From the NCBI RefSeq assembly GCF_000350225.1, contig NW_005179086.1, positions 62,001 to 126,000 on the forward strand: a stretch of DNA of 64,000 nucleotides. The letters are read 5' to 3'. Shown here one piece after another: positions 34,861 to 46,422 of the stretch. Position numbers and translations under genes: made by a program. The number at the start of each line of letters is the position of its first letter. Within the stretch, counting starts at the first letter, position 1. The stretch comes from Chondrus crispus. Its lineage: Eukaryota > Rhodophyta > Florideophyceae > Gigartinales > Gigartinaceae. The notes under the pieces were generated by a model that was given only the letters and a program-made list of their open reading frames with translations, had not been told where the DNA came from and made no database searches.

Positions 34861-34978
34861 TTGTCCACTGGCTACGAGTGCAGACACGCGCCGAGTGCAG
34901 ATATGTGCCCCGAGGCTTGCCGAGGGCACCATATCGCAGCACGAGGCTGCGTGTCTGCACGCTGTAGCCAGTGGACAA
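34861..34978. repeat. 118-bp near-palindrome upstream of the recombinase gene
   Basis: TTGTCCACTGGCTAC...GTGCAGACACGC at the left is repeated inverted at the right end. A second inner pair (ATATGTGCCC / GGGCACCATAT) surrounds the centre. Only a few mismatches and one unpaired base are seen in the outer ~28-bp arms. It may be a recombinase-binding or origin-like site. Confidence 0.75.
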
Positions 34979-35281
34979 TATGCTTGTCTACCGGCTGACA
35001 GTGAAATGCTCGGCCACGTAGATGTATGACACAAGTCCACCAATGATAAATCGCTGTTTTCCGCCGCCGTCGCTGTCGATGGGCTCCGCCGCCGTCGTCG
35101 CCGATGATATTTCCGCGACTGGTGCTGTCTACTCAGACCATCCCGAAACCCGCCTCAGACATTCCCCAACACTCCTTCCCATCAACTCCTTCCCCTCCCC
35201 TTTCTCTCCTAGCCCTCACTCAATACCCCTACCCCTCCCAATTCTCTCTTCAACTCCCGCACCATCATCAGGCCCCACAAC

Positions 35282-36805
35282 ATGCCCTCATCCCCTTCGT
35301 CTGTCCCAGGGACGCCGCCTCCAGGTTCTGGTGGATCACATGCGACCGTTCCTGACACGCCCCCATCAGCTTCCCGCCGGCACTCGAAGGCAGCAACTGA
35401 ATTTCTAGGCAAACGTATGCCGGCCAACACAAAACGTGCCAACATATCCTCTCTCAAGGCGCTGGCCCGCTTCACAACATCACGTCCCGGATTTTCGGAT
35501 GCTGCGTTCAAAAGGGAAGAGCATCTGCGCAACCACATTCTCATGGGCGAGTCTCGTTCAGAATGGGAAATTCTAGAGACACGGAAGGCCGTATTTCCTG
35601 ACTGCAACTACAGCCACATACCAGCGCACCACACTGCTTGGACGACCCAGCAGCTAAATACCGTACGGTTCCATCTCATTGAATTCGCTGTAAACTACCG
35701 GTCGAAGTCCGGTGAGGAAGTCAAGCCAATTACTATGAGAGGCTACATTTTAGGGCTTCAAAGAGCATTCAAATATGAGTGGGGTTATGATCTAAAGCTT
35801 CTCGAAGGGGATGTTTTCAATTGTCCAGCAGAAGGGCTCATGGCTGTGCTAGACAACAAGTTTAGCTTGCAGCAATCGACGGGAGTTGTGGCTGAGAGCC
35901 ACAACGTACTGTCGAAAGAAGACGTCATCAAGCTTTATGAGTCGCCACTGCTGGACCGCGATACGCCCCTGGGATTTCAAGCACGTCTAGTATTTAGTGT
36001 CGCATTGATCACAGCAATGCGCCCTTCTGCATTGGTGCATTTAACAGTTGGACAAGTGCAGAAAATAACTTGTGGCGGGGAGCAGGTGTGGAAAATATGT
36101 GGAGTTATTGGCAGCCGCGTGGGTGCTTCGAAAACGGCGACGGGAGGGTGGAAGGCTGTCCAGGACAAGCCTCAGGAGGTGTGCGTTTGGAACAGGACGT
36201 GTCTCGGCGGCAAGCTCAATTTATTTGAGGATCTCGAAGACTGCATGCGAATTAGGAACTCGCTCGATTGCGGAAGCGACCGATTCTTTTTGGCAGCTAA
36301 TGCTCGCGCAACGACGTTTGAAAACTTTTTCAAGCGCCAGCACCTAGGCCGGAATGCATTTGCACGTATTGTGGGGAGCATCTGTAGAAAGGAGGGAATT
36401 ACAGGGACTGGAGTCAAGCAAGGTATGACGTTGCATGGATTGAGAGGCTCTGTGGTGACGTTGCTGTTCGAGGACGGCCAGAACGATGTGAATGTTGCAA
36501 TGAGAACAAGACACCGTGATCTGTCGTCATTGAAAAACTACCACAACCTACGAGGTGCTCTCGGAATGCAGCAACAAGCCGCAATTTTTGGAGACTCAAA
36601 TGCGAAACGTCAGAAGGTGGAGGTCGGGTGTGAAGAGCAGGCGGCGCAGGACGGACAAGAAAACTTAGCGGCAGGCGACGAGGTGGAGGAATGTTTTCAG
36701 GAAGGTGGCACAGAAAAAGAAGACAGTAATATGCGCCTTTTATCTGGCGTCCAGAATATCAGCGGGGGCGTTTTCACTATTAATGTGAACAATCACTACC
36801 GCTAA
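35282..36805 (+). CDS. Crypton-like tyrosine recombinase (DUF3504-type), 507 aa
   Basis: An uninterrupted frame from a good ATG. The N-terminal ~60 residues are Ser/Pro-rich, then a helical core-binding region follows. The catalytic part (about 205-430) has the tyrosine recombinase set: Arg247 in TAMRPSAL, His385-x-x-Arg388 in LHGLRG, His411 in RTRHRD and the nucleophile Tyr420 in SLKNYH. The lead-in DTPLGFQARLVFSV is typical of the Crypton-derived DUF3504 domain of animal ZMYM/QRICH1/KCTD1-type proteins. The tail (430-507) is acidic. The enzyme should cut and join DNA through a 3'-phosphotyrosine. No stop or lost catalytic residue is seen, so it may be active. A host (domesticated) role is an alternative. 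Confidence 0.85.
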   Translation: MPSSPSSVPGTPPPGSGGSHATVPDTPPSASRRHSKAATEFLGKRMPANTKRANISSLKALARFTTSRPGFSDAAFKREEHLRNHILMGESRSEWEILETRKAVFPDCNYSHIPAHHTAWTTQQLNTVRFHLIEFAVNYRSKSGEEVKPITMRGYILGLQRAFKYEWGYDLKLLEGDVFNCPAEGLMAVLDNKFSLQQSTGVVAESHNVLSKEDVIKLYESPLLDRDTPLGFQARLVFSVALITAMRPSALVHLTVGQVQKITCGGEQVWKICGVIGSRVGASKTATGGWKAVQDKPQEVCVWNRTCLGGKLNLFEDLEDCMRIRNSLDCGSDRFFLAANARATTFENFFKRQHLGRNAFARIVGSICRKEGITGTGVKQGMTLHGLRGSVVTLLFEDGQNDVNVAMRTRHRDLSSLKNYHNLRGALGMQQQAAIFGDSNAKRQKVEVGCEEQAAQDGQENLAAGDEVEECFQEGGTEKEDSNMRLLSGVQNISGGVFTINVNNHYR

Positions 36806-36875
36806 GACTACTTTTGGTATGTCGCATCGTCAGTAGTGTTCTCTATAGTACGCTCGAGTAAACTTTGTCGTCCTG

Positions 36876-36903
36876 ATTTGTCTGCACAGTAGTGCAGACA
36901 AAT
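36876..36903. terminator. Stem-loop after the recombinase gene
   Basis: ATTTGTCTGCA, a 6-nt loop CAGTAG, TGCAGACAAAT: a perfect 11-bp stem 70 bp after the stop codon. The right arm plus AAGGGCCTT is repeated in altered form near 36964-36990. A 3'-end processing or recombinase site is possible. The eukaryotic setting makes a bacterial-type terminator unlikely. Confidence 0.4.
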
Positions 36904-37269
36904 AAGGGCCTTGCCCTACTGTGTTCGATTTTGTTAAGCTTGTTGCCCGAATTGTCGCCGCGGTAGTGCAGGCAAATCAGGGCCTTACGTTTGTCCCGTA
37001 TGTCACGGTGCGTATGTCCTCCTCAACCGGTAGACAAGGACGCGAGACGCTGCAGCGTCGCTCGCTTCCGACCCAGAACGTGGCCATTGCGGGTGATCCC
37101 AGATCACCGGGATAAATAATTGATCTCACCCCCTACTTCTCTCCTTACTACTCCGCGGGATAGCGTATCTATCGCCGGCGCTGTTTGGTCAAAAAACGGA
37201 TCTACAACCACTGCCCAGTATCGCCGTTCGCCTCCCCTCCTTTCTTCTCAATCTAATCACTCCTACGCA

Positions 37270-37617
37270 ATGCACGGCAATAGAATCATCACTGCTACGA
37301 CCGCACTAACCGCAACCGCAGCTCTATTCTCCCTCCTTTCATTGCACCAAGCTATTTCAAACTATCCTCGACCCCGAAAATTCACAAAGCCCTTAGATCT
37401 CCGACGGGATGGACCTTTGTCAGAGCCAACAGGATTTTTAACGACAAAGAATTCAGTCGTACATACCGTATGGAGGGGGGATAATATTTGGTCAGAAACG
37501 CCCGCTGCAGACGAGGAAGCAATAGTGAGAGACTTTGCGTTGGTGGCCCCCGTCTTCCGAATGGTGGGAGTCGGAGAGATGCGCCAGAGGCGCGGAGAAC
37601 GGCGCACGTGGCATTGA
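37270..37617 (+). CDS. Small hypothetical protein inside the TIR element
   Basis: A 115-residue frame starts with an ATG and a hydrophobic N-terminus (TATTALTATAALFSLLSL), like a signal anchor. A basic stretch (RPRKFTKPLDLRRD) follows. No family is recognised. The opposite strand is also open over part of this range, so the call is weak. It could be an accessory gene of the element. Confidence 0.25.
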   Translation: MHGNRIITATTALTATAALFSLLSLHQAISNYPRPRKFTKPLDLRRDGPLSEPTGFLTTKNSVVHTVWRGDNIWSETPAADEEAIVRDFALVAPVFRMVGVGEMRQRRGERRTWH

Positions 37618-38086
37618 GGTGTGGAAGCCATTTTCAGGAAAGTAGTCGGCAGAGAGGTGCTTCGTAGAGTTGGGTTGCCTTTGCGAGATGGCAGGTGCAT
37701 AGATTTTTGCAAAGGGGGAGTTGAGGATGTTTTCGGCAAGGGGCAAGCACTGCGTCCACCGGAGCACAGCGTCCAAATTCGAAAGTTACAAACTTACAAA
37801 AGTAGCCAATATATGATTGACATTTGTCATTACACACTGACATAACTTGAGCTTGCAGTGTAGGGTCGTACTTAGTTTCAAATCATATATTAACGCCCAG
37901 TAGCCAATAGTAGTGCAAATCATGGCTCCGGGCAAGCAAACCCGGGCAAACTCGGGCAAGTTAAGACCCTCCCTCAGATTCGGACAAATGGTCATCTCAT
38001 CAACCTTCACAATAATGATCCATCATCTCAAACGCAATAGCCGTTCAAGCGTCAGGGCTCTCTTTCCAATAAATCTACAAAACACA

Positions 38087-38092
38087 TATAAA
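38087..38092 (+). promoter_or_regulatory. Possible TATA box of the ABM-domain gene
   Basis: TATAAA in ACACATATAAAGC, about 120 bp before the ATG at 38213. There is no other evidence. Confidence 0.3.
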
Positions 38093-38212
38093 GCTGCCGT
38101 CGCTTGCAACGGCGTGCTGAATTTCTCAGAATGCATCCATTCCAGTCGATGATCTCTCTACCGTGCGCATCCTACCAACGTACTTCCGGAAAAGCATCCG
38201 CGACTTTGAACC

Positions 38213-38503
38213 ATGTCTGACAAAGTAGTCGTTTTCGCTACACTCTTGGCCAAGTCTGACTCCATCGATCAGGTTCTAGAGGCCCTTACGGCCATGTTGG
38301 AGCCTTCACGAAAGGAAGAAGGCTGCCATAATTACGATCTTCACAGAGACCGTCAAGATCCCAAGGTATTCGTTTTCCATGAGACATGGGAATCCGAAGC
38401 CCATCTCGATGCACACAACCAGACCCCGCATTTCAAGAATCTCTCGACCAAGCTTGAGGGGATTATTGAGTCTGTTTCGGTTAGGCGCACCACAAAGCTC
38501 TAG
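38213..38503 (+). CDS. Antibiotic-biosynthesis-monooxygenase (ABM) domain protein, 96 aa
   Basis: A complete single-domain protein of the dimeric alpha/beta-barrel ABM/YgiN group. The hallmark block EGCHNYDLHRD..DP..FVFHETW is followed by ..HLDAHNQTPHFK. The length (96) is that of stand-alone family members. Known relatives act as cofactor-free quinol monooxygenases or heme-degrading enzymes, and many have unknown substrates; the reaction here cannot be told. No transit peptide is seen, so it is probably cytosolic. The start is an ATG with TTTGAACC before it. It is the first host gene right of the mobile-element nest. Confidence 0.85.
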   Translation: MSDKVVVFATLLAKSDSIDQVLEALTAMLEPSRKEEGCHNYDLHRDRQDPKVFVFHETWESEAHLDAHNQTPHFKNLSTKLEGIIESVSVRRTTKL

Positions 38504-40860
38504 ATCTTCATCGGACAACGCCTTTCAGCAGGTGTTCAGGACGAAAGTACCACGTGAATTGAGTAGCGGGCAGAAAGTGACCAAGTTATCCGTTGAGGTT
38601 CGGCCAAAGAGTTGCAATGAGCTCTATAGCATTCTTCTCATAAATAAACTAGCGACATTACAGCTTTACTGCATCTGTTCCCGTCGATTTTCCTAGCGTA
38701 CTGGACCGCAGCCATTGCGGGTGAGAGTGCAGTTTATGTATCTTCGTTGGGAGGATGTCAAGGTCAGACCCTGAAACAATACGATAAAACCCTTTTTCCC
38801 CGACGAAGGGTCTAGAAAGCGCTCAAGACTAATGCCCAGTAATTGAAACATGAGACTGTGGATGTGCACTAAGCATGCAGGAAATAGGATTAAACGTGCC
38901 AGAGCCCGAGGGAAGTTTTTCACAGTAGTGATGTGGTGTTCCCCCAGTGGAACCAGACCTATTACCCGACAGGAGAAGCGATGCACCATTTCTATTCCCG
39001 TGAGACTAGACATAATTGTTTCAAAGTACGAACTCCAAACCAAACGAATTTCAAACCGTTGTTTTTGCGAGTAGTGATGTTATAAGTATCGGGGGGCACT
39101 CTCGGGCGAATGGACAGCTACTATGTGTAAATCAAGAGAGCTTGGGTGCTCTTAAGCGGGGACACATGACTCTAGCACAAAAATGTGCCGGTAGTTTCAC
39201 GACAGATGAAGTCTGAATGAGAATGCTCACGTTCGTGTTGCAAGTCCATGATGCCTAATAGATTTATTCAAGTGCCAAAGGCAAGCAAGTGAAGTCATTC
39301 ACTAACGAGTTGCTCGCGAGCGCACAGGAAATGTCCCATGGATCGGCCAGTTGCCCAATGCTTATAGCATGCTTTAGCGACGGCGGCGGCCATCACCGCT
39401 CCCATCTTCCTTCAAACTTCACAGCCATTGGTGCCAAACGGCTCTAAGAATACTCTTTGACATGACAATATCAAATTCGAATTGCCCTCGCATTGAAAGG
39501 ACTATGCTTCAAGCATGTGCCCTACAACGAAACTGCCCTGCACAGTATGGTGTCGTTCAATCCCCGCGCCGCCCAGCGCCAAATATCTGTGTTCACGAAG
39601 ACTTGACTGGAGCGGGCGTGATCTCGTAGTGATACAAAAGAACCAAGAGCATCATCAAGAAACCTCCCCAAGTGGCGTACTGTGCCATTTCTGCGTCACT
39701 CACCATTGCGATGCAATACTGCCGAGACTGCCTCCCTGTTGAAATGAAAGTCTCCTAGGTGATGGTCTCCACCCTTGGGGATGTAGACCGTTGCTCCGGG
39801 ACGAACCTCTAGCAGGCGCAGAAATTGTCTCGGAGTTCAAGCTACAGGGCCTTGTGGGCGGCACTAGAAGCACAAGTGAGAACGCTTCCCCGGTGAATAG
39901 TGCTAGATGCCGATGGGTGGCAACTTCGACCTATCCACATTGCCGACAGGGCAGCAAAAGTACTTGCGGATACCGCATGGACTGTGCAATGTACGTACAG
40001 AATGTCGCTTTTTCAACTGCACGTGTCGACGTGGAGGGAAAAGGAATGCTGTACGAATAACACGGCGAACAGCGATGAATGCGTGTGCTGTTGTCCGCCA
40101 ATCAATCATAACGTTGATCCGGTTTTTGCACTTCTGCACTGTGCTGCCCTCCCCACCCTCGAAGCGCTCGAGCCTGATACCTCCGGAACCTGCCGGGGTC
40201 GGGTACCAACTCGGCAGCGCGCGAGACGGGAGTACCCTTCTACTCACGTGCGGACAGCCCGGGATGCAGAATGGTCGCGCGTCATGAAGCGCATCATGAA
40301 GGAAAGACGCAGTCAGGTCTTGCGGGCGTTGTAGCGGCTGATCCATGCGCGACAGGGGCCGCAGATGTGCTACTTTACTAAACGATCGGGCGTAACGGGA
40401 GTTGCAAGAGCTCTTGAATCTAGTGTAAACGCCAGAAGGCTCCCACCACGACCAACTACCGTAAAACGCTTCCCGGCTATTGAACCATGACCGAAACGGT
40501 TCTCAAATCGAAGCTCGCTCCTTTAGCAAGTCTTCCATCAGGACTACTGCATCCAATACTTTCATGACAGGAAACGAACAGCCATTGTTATGGGCCCCGT
40601 CACAAATCCTCGCGTCAGGGAGCAATGAACAAGTGAGATAGGAAAGAAATGATCGAAATGACCACCACCGTATGGGCTCGGTCTCCTGTCGTGGCCATTG
40701 CGATTGTCCGTACAAAGGGAGAACAGGCACAGAGTTCAGTCCATATGCCAATTGCTGTGCCCCAAACGCACTGTAGCTACGGAGGATTTTGTTCTGTTTA
40801 TGTATTTCAATGCGACAGAATTTCGTTCGGAGACAATCATCCCGGACTTAGGAACGGGTC
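38504..40860. other. 2.4-kb intergenic region
   Basis: Short open stretches occur on both strands (for example around 39.8-40.35 kb), but none shows a conserved motif, and overlapping frames are equally open. Nothing can be supported here. It may contain decayed element sequence. Confidence 0.4.
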
Positions 40861-42042
40861 TCAGTCTTGTCCTTTTCTCTTCTGCATCTCAGAAAGATAA
40901 ATATTTTTGTCCCTCTCACTGAAGCAACAAAAGGAAACCTGCATGTGGTCCCCATGCTCGGCTTTAAAGTCAAGCACCGCATCAATCGCAATACCCGTGG
41001 CTCTTGCAAACGGGAAGCTGTATACACCACAACTGATTGCCGGGAACACAATCGTTCGACAATCGTGATTTTTCGCAAGTTCCAATGAGGACATATAACA
41101 CTCTCTTAGTAGAAAGTCTTCCTCATGCTTCCCGCCGCCCCATACTGGTCCTACGGTGTGGATGACATATCTGGCTTGCAACTTGTAAGCATTTGTAATC
41201 CGCGCGTCACCAACTGGACACCCGTTCAGCTTCCTGCACTCTTGTAGCAGTTCAGGGCCTGCAGCACGGTGTACTGCACCGTCGACGCCACCGCCGCCGA
41301 GCAGGCTTGATTTGGCCGCATTCACTACAGCATCAGCAACTATCTTTGTAATATTCCCTTTGACTACCAGTAGATTCTCAAGAAATTCCTGTCGCCGCGG
41401 ATCATCAGGAGAAATACGCCTCGAGCGCCTTTGCTTCTTTATCTCCGATAGGTACCAGTCTGGGACGTTCTGAAACCGCTCGTCCATACAGACAAACGTC
41501 ACATGCAATTTATGATGTTCAGAGATGAAACTAGATACTGCTCTCACGGCGATTGTAATTGACCTCCGAAAAGGAAATCCGTTCGCACCACAGCTTATGG
41601 CGGGCATCGCTACTGTGTTATAGTTGTTCTCGACCGCCAGCTTTAAACAAGAAGTATAACATTTTGCCAGTGAATCGTCCTCACCATGCTGGCCATCTTG
41701 CCAAGTTGGTCCGACAGTAAAGATGACGTTCTTCGCAGGGAGGGAAAATCCTGAAGCAAGGCGGGCGTCACCTACATCGCAGCGAATTAGCTTCTGTGTT
41801 TCCAACTTGAGTTGAAGGCCAGCCGATTGATGTGCACTTTGCGCGAGAGAACCGCGGTCAAAGGTTGAGTTGGTTGAAATAACGATGGCATCAACCTTTA
41901 TTTTGGTGATGTCTCCTTTCACAACCTTAAGCCGGGCGAAAGACGATGGCATGTTGGCCCTCGTCCGACAAGTGAAAGAGATGTTCAGAACGAAGTGCTC
42001 AAGTGCGGCACAACCCTTCGCGGGGTGCGTTGCAATATGCAT
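40861..42042 (-). CDS. Tandem macro-domain protein, 393 aa
   Basis: Two macro domains (about residues 38-200 and 222-390) joined by a basic linker (KKQRRSRR). The second is of the MacroD/ADP-ribosyl-hydrolase type, with NAAKSSLLGGGGVDGAVH and HTVGP and AISCGVYSFPF loops, so it should bind ADP-ribose and probably remove it from proteins or O-acetyl-ADP-ribose. The first keeps GDITKIKVDAIV, FTVGP and AISCGANGFPF, but the glycine loop is replaced by FDRGSLAQSAHQSAG, so catalysis there is doubtful. ATG codons exist at 42042 and 41952. The first adds 30 residues that could be a targeting sequence, while the second begins right before domain 1. It is divergent to Mis18 across about 360 bp. Confidence 0.88.
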   Translation of the reverse strand: MHIATHPAKGCAALEHFVLNISFTCRTRANMPSSFARLKVVKGDITKIKVDAIVISTNSTFDRGSLAQSAHQSAGLQLKLETQKLIRCDVGDARLASGFSLPAKNVIFTVGPTWQDGQHGEDDSLAKCYTSCLKLAVENNYNTVAMPAISCGANGFPFRRSITIAVRAVSSFISEHHKLHVTFVCMDERFQNVPDWYLSEIKKQRRSRRISPDDPRRQEFLENLLVVKGNITKIVADAVVNAAKSSLLGGGGVDGAVHRAAGPELLQECRKLNGCPVGDARITNAYKLQARYVIHTVGPVWGGGKHEEDFLLRECYMSSLELAKNHDCRTIVFPAISCGVYSFPFARATGIAIDAVLDFKAEHGDHMQVSFCCFSERDKNIYLSEMQKRKGQD

Positions 42043-42398
42043 TCTGAAAATCCTTACAGTAACTGAATTTCGGAATTGGCACGGTGGCCAAGTGAGAAGC
42101 TGTAAAGTTTACTGTACTTCCAACAAATATCCTGCAGTGGCAGATTTTCGAATAAATGCATCTTGTTCTGTACGGGTTTGCCAACGGTACAGTAGTGCTG
42201 CCTCTTTTTTGGCGGCAAAACTCTGAAGCTCTTGACGTGGACAGCCGTTGATGCTTCCGTTGCCCAATGGTCTGACGTGCCCACTGTGCTTCTGTACGTT
42301 AGCTTTTCAAGGGCCAGCAGTTGTTGGGAAAGAGATCACAGCTTTCGTCTTCACTTCCTATTGCTGAGGAGGCGGACCACATATTAACCTTCGTCACA

Positions 42399-43571
42399 AT
42401 GCCAAGGTCCCGTCATCGCCGCGTAAAACCTGCAACTCGAACGACTGGAGCGGAAACGACAGAAGCGGGCGATGCTGTCGTTACATCGCCAGATCCTCGG
42501 GACGATAAAGTGCTGCCGTCTGCTTTCGAAAAGCCTGACACTCCAGATAAGAGCATAAAAATCTCGAAGGAAAAGGACGTGGCAAATTCGGAGGAGCATT
42601 CCGACCTTCCTGAAGAGGACGACGATGGCCTCTCAAACGATGTTATCTTCCAATGCAGCTCGTGCCGCTCCGTCGTGGGTGATACGCTTTCCGAGTACGA
42701 GGCCCATCTGGAGTCGAAAACTATTTCGTTAAAAGCCGCCCGTTCCGTCGTCATCGAAGGCAAAATGAAGATGTCAAGCACTGGCTTTGATGCTGGTTGC
42801 ACATACAGACCCATCCGATGCTCCGAATGTCAGCATCATCTAGGCCGGGTGTACGGCTCTACTACACCTGCTTTAGACAGTCGTCGATGTACATACACTT
42901 TCGATACTACCACGCTCGTTAGCTACCAGCTAGGCACTTGTCTCACCATTGACGGCGGGCGCATGGAACCAGGCAATCGACATGGCACGGGAAATGGGAG
43001 GGACTCGCAGTCAGGAGAAGCTGGAAAAATGAGCGTCACCACTGAAGCCTATGATGCCCTACATGCGCATGTAGGCTCGCTGACGGAACTCGTAAACAAG
43101 CTCTCCGCATCCTTTGATGACAACTGTTTGGAAGTCAAGACGCTGACTGACGCCAACAATAATACAATCGCCGACTTGAAAACCGGAATCGAAAATGCAC
43201 AAAACATGATGTTGTTGTGGGAAGAGCGCTTCAGAAGGTTGGCAGCCTGTGAGCAACGTCTTGAACAACTATCCGTTACGGGCCATCGAATGAGCAACTA
43301 CGAAGGGCGCATGGCACGGGTAGAGAACGCTCTGGGTGGGTACGCGTCCCCATCTAAACAACACATCCATCGCACTCCGTCGAGGCTGAAGATCTCACCA
43401 TCAATAAGGAAACCTACCGCTTCCCCAGCACGGATGGCTATGCGCACGACAGTGTCTCCAGCGCGGCCCGCCATGCGCGCAGCACCATCCCCAGCGAGGG
43501 GCCCAATGAGAAGGGCAGACTCATCACCAGCAGTGACCGCGAACGTGCACCTCCCAAAGAGGCGTCGATAG
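42399..43571 (+). CDS. MIS18: Mis18-family centromere protein, 390 aa
   Basis: Residues about 80-185 match the Mis18/Yippee-like zinc fold. CxxC pairs are at Cys86/Cys89 (FQCSSCRSVVGD) and Cys141/Cys144 (IRCSECQHHLGRVYGST), followed by YTF...VSYQLG as in animal and fungal Mis18. Mis18 licenses centromeres for deposition of the CenH3 histone. A coiled coil (about 215-300) would allow oligomers, as in the human Mis18 alpha/beta complex. The basic C-terminus has SPAR-type repeats (SPARMAMR, SPARPAMR, SPARGPMR), possible CDK sites. The ATG at 42399 is the first in frame; upstream codons lack ATG. It is convergent with the aminopeptidase gene, 104 bp apart. Confidence 0.85.
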   Translation: MPRSRHRRVKPATRTTGAETTEAGDAVVTSPDPRDDKVLPSAFEKPDTPDKSIKISKEKDVANSEEHSDLPEEDDDGLSNDVIFQCSSCRSVVGDTLSEYEAHLESKTISLKAARSVVIEGKMKMSSTGFDAGCTYRPIRCSECQHHLGRVYGSTTPALDSRRCTYTFDTTTLVSYQLGTCLTIDGGRMEPGNRHGTGNGRDSQSGEAGKMSVTTEAYDALHAHVGSLTELVNKLSASFDDNCLEVKTLTDANNNTIADLKTGIENAQNMMLLWEERFRRLAACEQRLEQLSVTGHRMSNYEGRMARVENALGGYASPSKQHIHRTPSRLKISPSIRKPTASPARMAMRTTVSPARPAMRAAPSPARGPMRRADSSPAVTANVHLPKRRR

Positions 43572-43675
43572 CAAACTCATCGCGACGTGACAACATAGCT
43601 TTAACGATTATCCTAATACAAACATGTACTGCGCAACAGCTGCTATTCATGCAATAGCTTCGGCCATTCCCGAAT

Positions 43676-45595
<1,920 letters not shown>

Positions 45596-46422
45596 ATGGT
45601 CAATTATCGTAACAGTACGTTCTCCTAGTGTTCTCATTTCCACTGGCTATTCCGGACGCGAAGAAGCGCGAAAGCGGCAATCCATGCGGCTATAGGACGA
45701 AGCTTTCCAGCATCGTCTTTACGTCCTGCAGTGTCTTGAAAGTTGCGGATTGCACAGATCTATCTTGCGAACGTCGAGCTAACGTATGTTCATCTTCTCA
45801 TTTCCGCTCTGTCTGCGACAACTCACTGCTCTGCGGCGAATCGTGTCATTGAACAACAGCCTCGAAGACATACCGTACTCCGCGTCGTCCGTTCGAGAAG
45901 GAGCGCCTCGACTCCGAGCTCCAGCTCGCCGGCAAGTATGGCCTTCGAAACAAGCGTGAGATCTGGCGCGTGCAGCTTGTCCTCTCTAAGATCCGATCCG
46001 CTGCTCGTGAGCTTCTTACGCTCGACGAAAAGGACCCGCGTCGCGTGTTTGAAGGTACCGCGCTTCTCCGCCGTCTGACTCGTCTCGGGCTCCTCGACGA
46101 ATCGCGACAAGCCCTCGATTACGTGCTGTCGCTGAAGGTCCAGGACTTTTTGGAGCGTCGTCTCCAAACTCAGGTCGTCAAGCTCGGATTGGCCAAGTCT
46201 ATCCATCACGCTCGTTGCCTTATCAGGCAGCGTCACATCCGCGTCGGGAAGCAGCTGGTTAATGTTCCGTCTTTCATGGTTCGTGTCGATTCCCAGAAGC
46301 ATATTGATTTCTCCCTGAACTCGCCGTTCGGAGGCGGACGACCAGGTCGTGTTAAGCGTCGTGCCATTGAGCGTCGCAAGAGCAGCGGTGGCGGTGGCGG
46401 TGATGATGAGGAAGATGAGTAG
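45596..46422 (+). CDS. RPS9: 40S ribosomal protein S9 (uS4), two exons, 193 aa
   Basis: Exon 1 is only 19 nt (45596-45614, MVNYRN plus one base). The intron 45615-45859 has GTACGT...AACAG borders and a CTAAC branch-like site near 45778. Exon 2 (45860-46422) continues in frame: [47 protein letters not shown]. The S4 RNA-binding domain follows ([33 protein letters not shown]), with [12 protein letters not shown] and an acidic Gly-rich tail. Length and ends match eukaryotic S9. It binds 18S rRNA near the decoding centre. An intron right after the start codon is common in ribosomal protein genes of intron-poor genomes. Confidence 0.93.
45615..45859 (+). other. Intron of the uS4 gene (245 bp)
   Basis: The GT donor (GTACGT) and AG acceptor (GAACAACAG) restore the conserved N-terminus of uS4 in frame. 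No snoRNA box pattern (C/D or H/ACA) is convincing inside it. Confidence 0.85.

Larger units (their letters stand above)
34548..37973 (+). mobile_element. 3.4-kb element with inverted ends carrying a tyrosine recombinase
   Basis: The left end GGGTGTGTCTTAACTTGCC and the inverted right end GGGAGGGTCTTAACTTGCC match at 17 of 19 bases. Related GGGTTTGC/TTGCCCG blocks extend the similarity to about 40 bp. TCA flanks both sides (34545-34547, 37974-37976), a possible 3-bp duplication. The only substantial gene inside is a Crypton-like tyrosine recombinase. Cryptons are not known for terminal inverted repeats, so this is either a new arrangement or a Crypton nested in a TIR element. Confidence 0.6.

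Noticed and set aside
39791-40346. Overlapping open frames between the ABM and macro genes
   Set aside because: Three frames on two strands are equally open and none has a recognisable motif.
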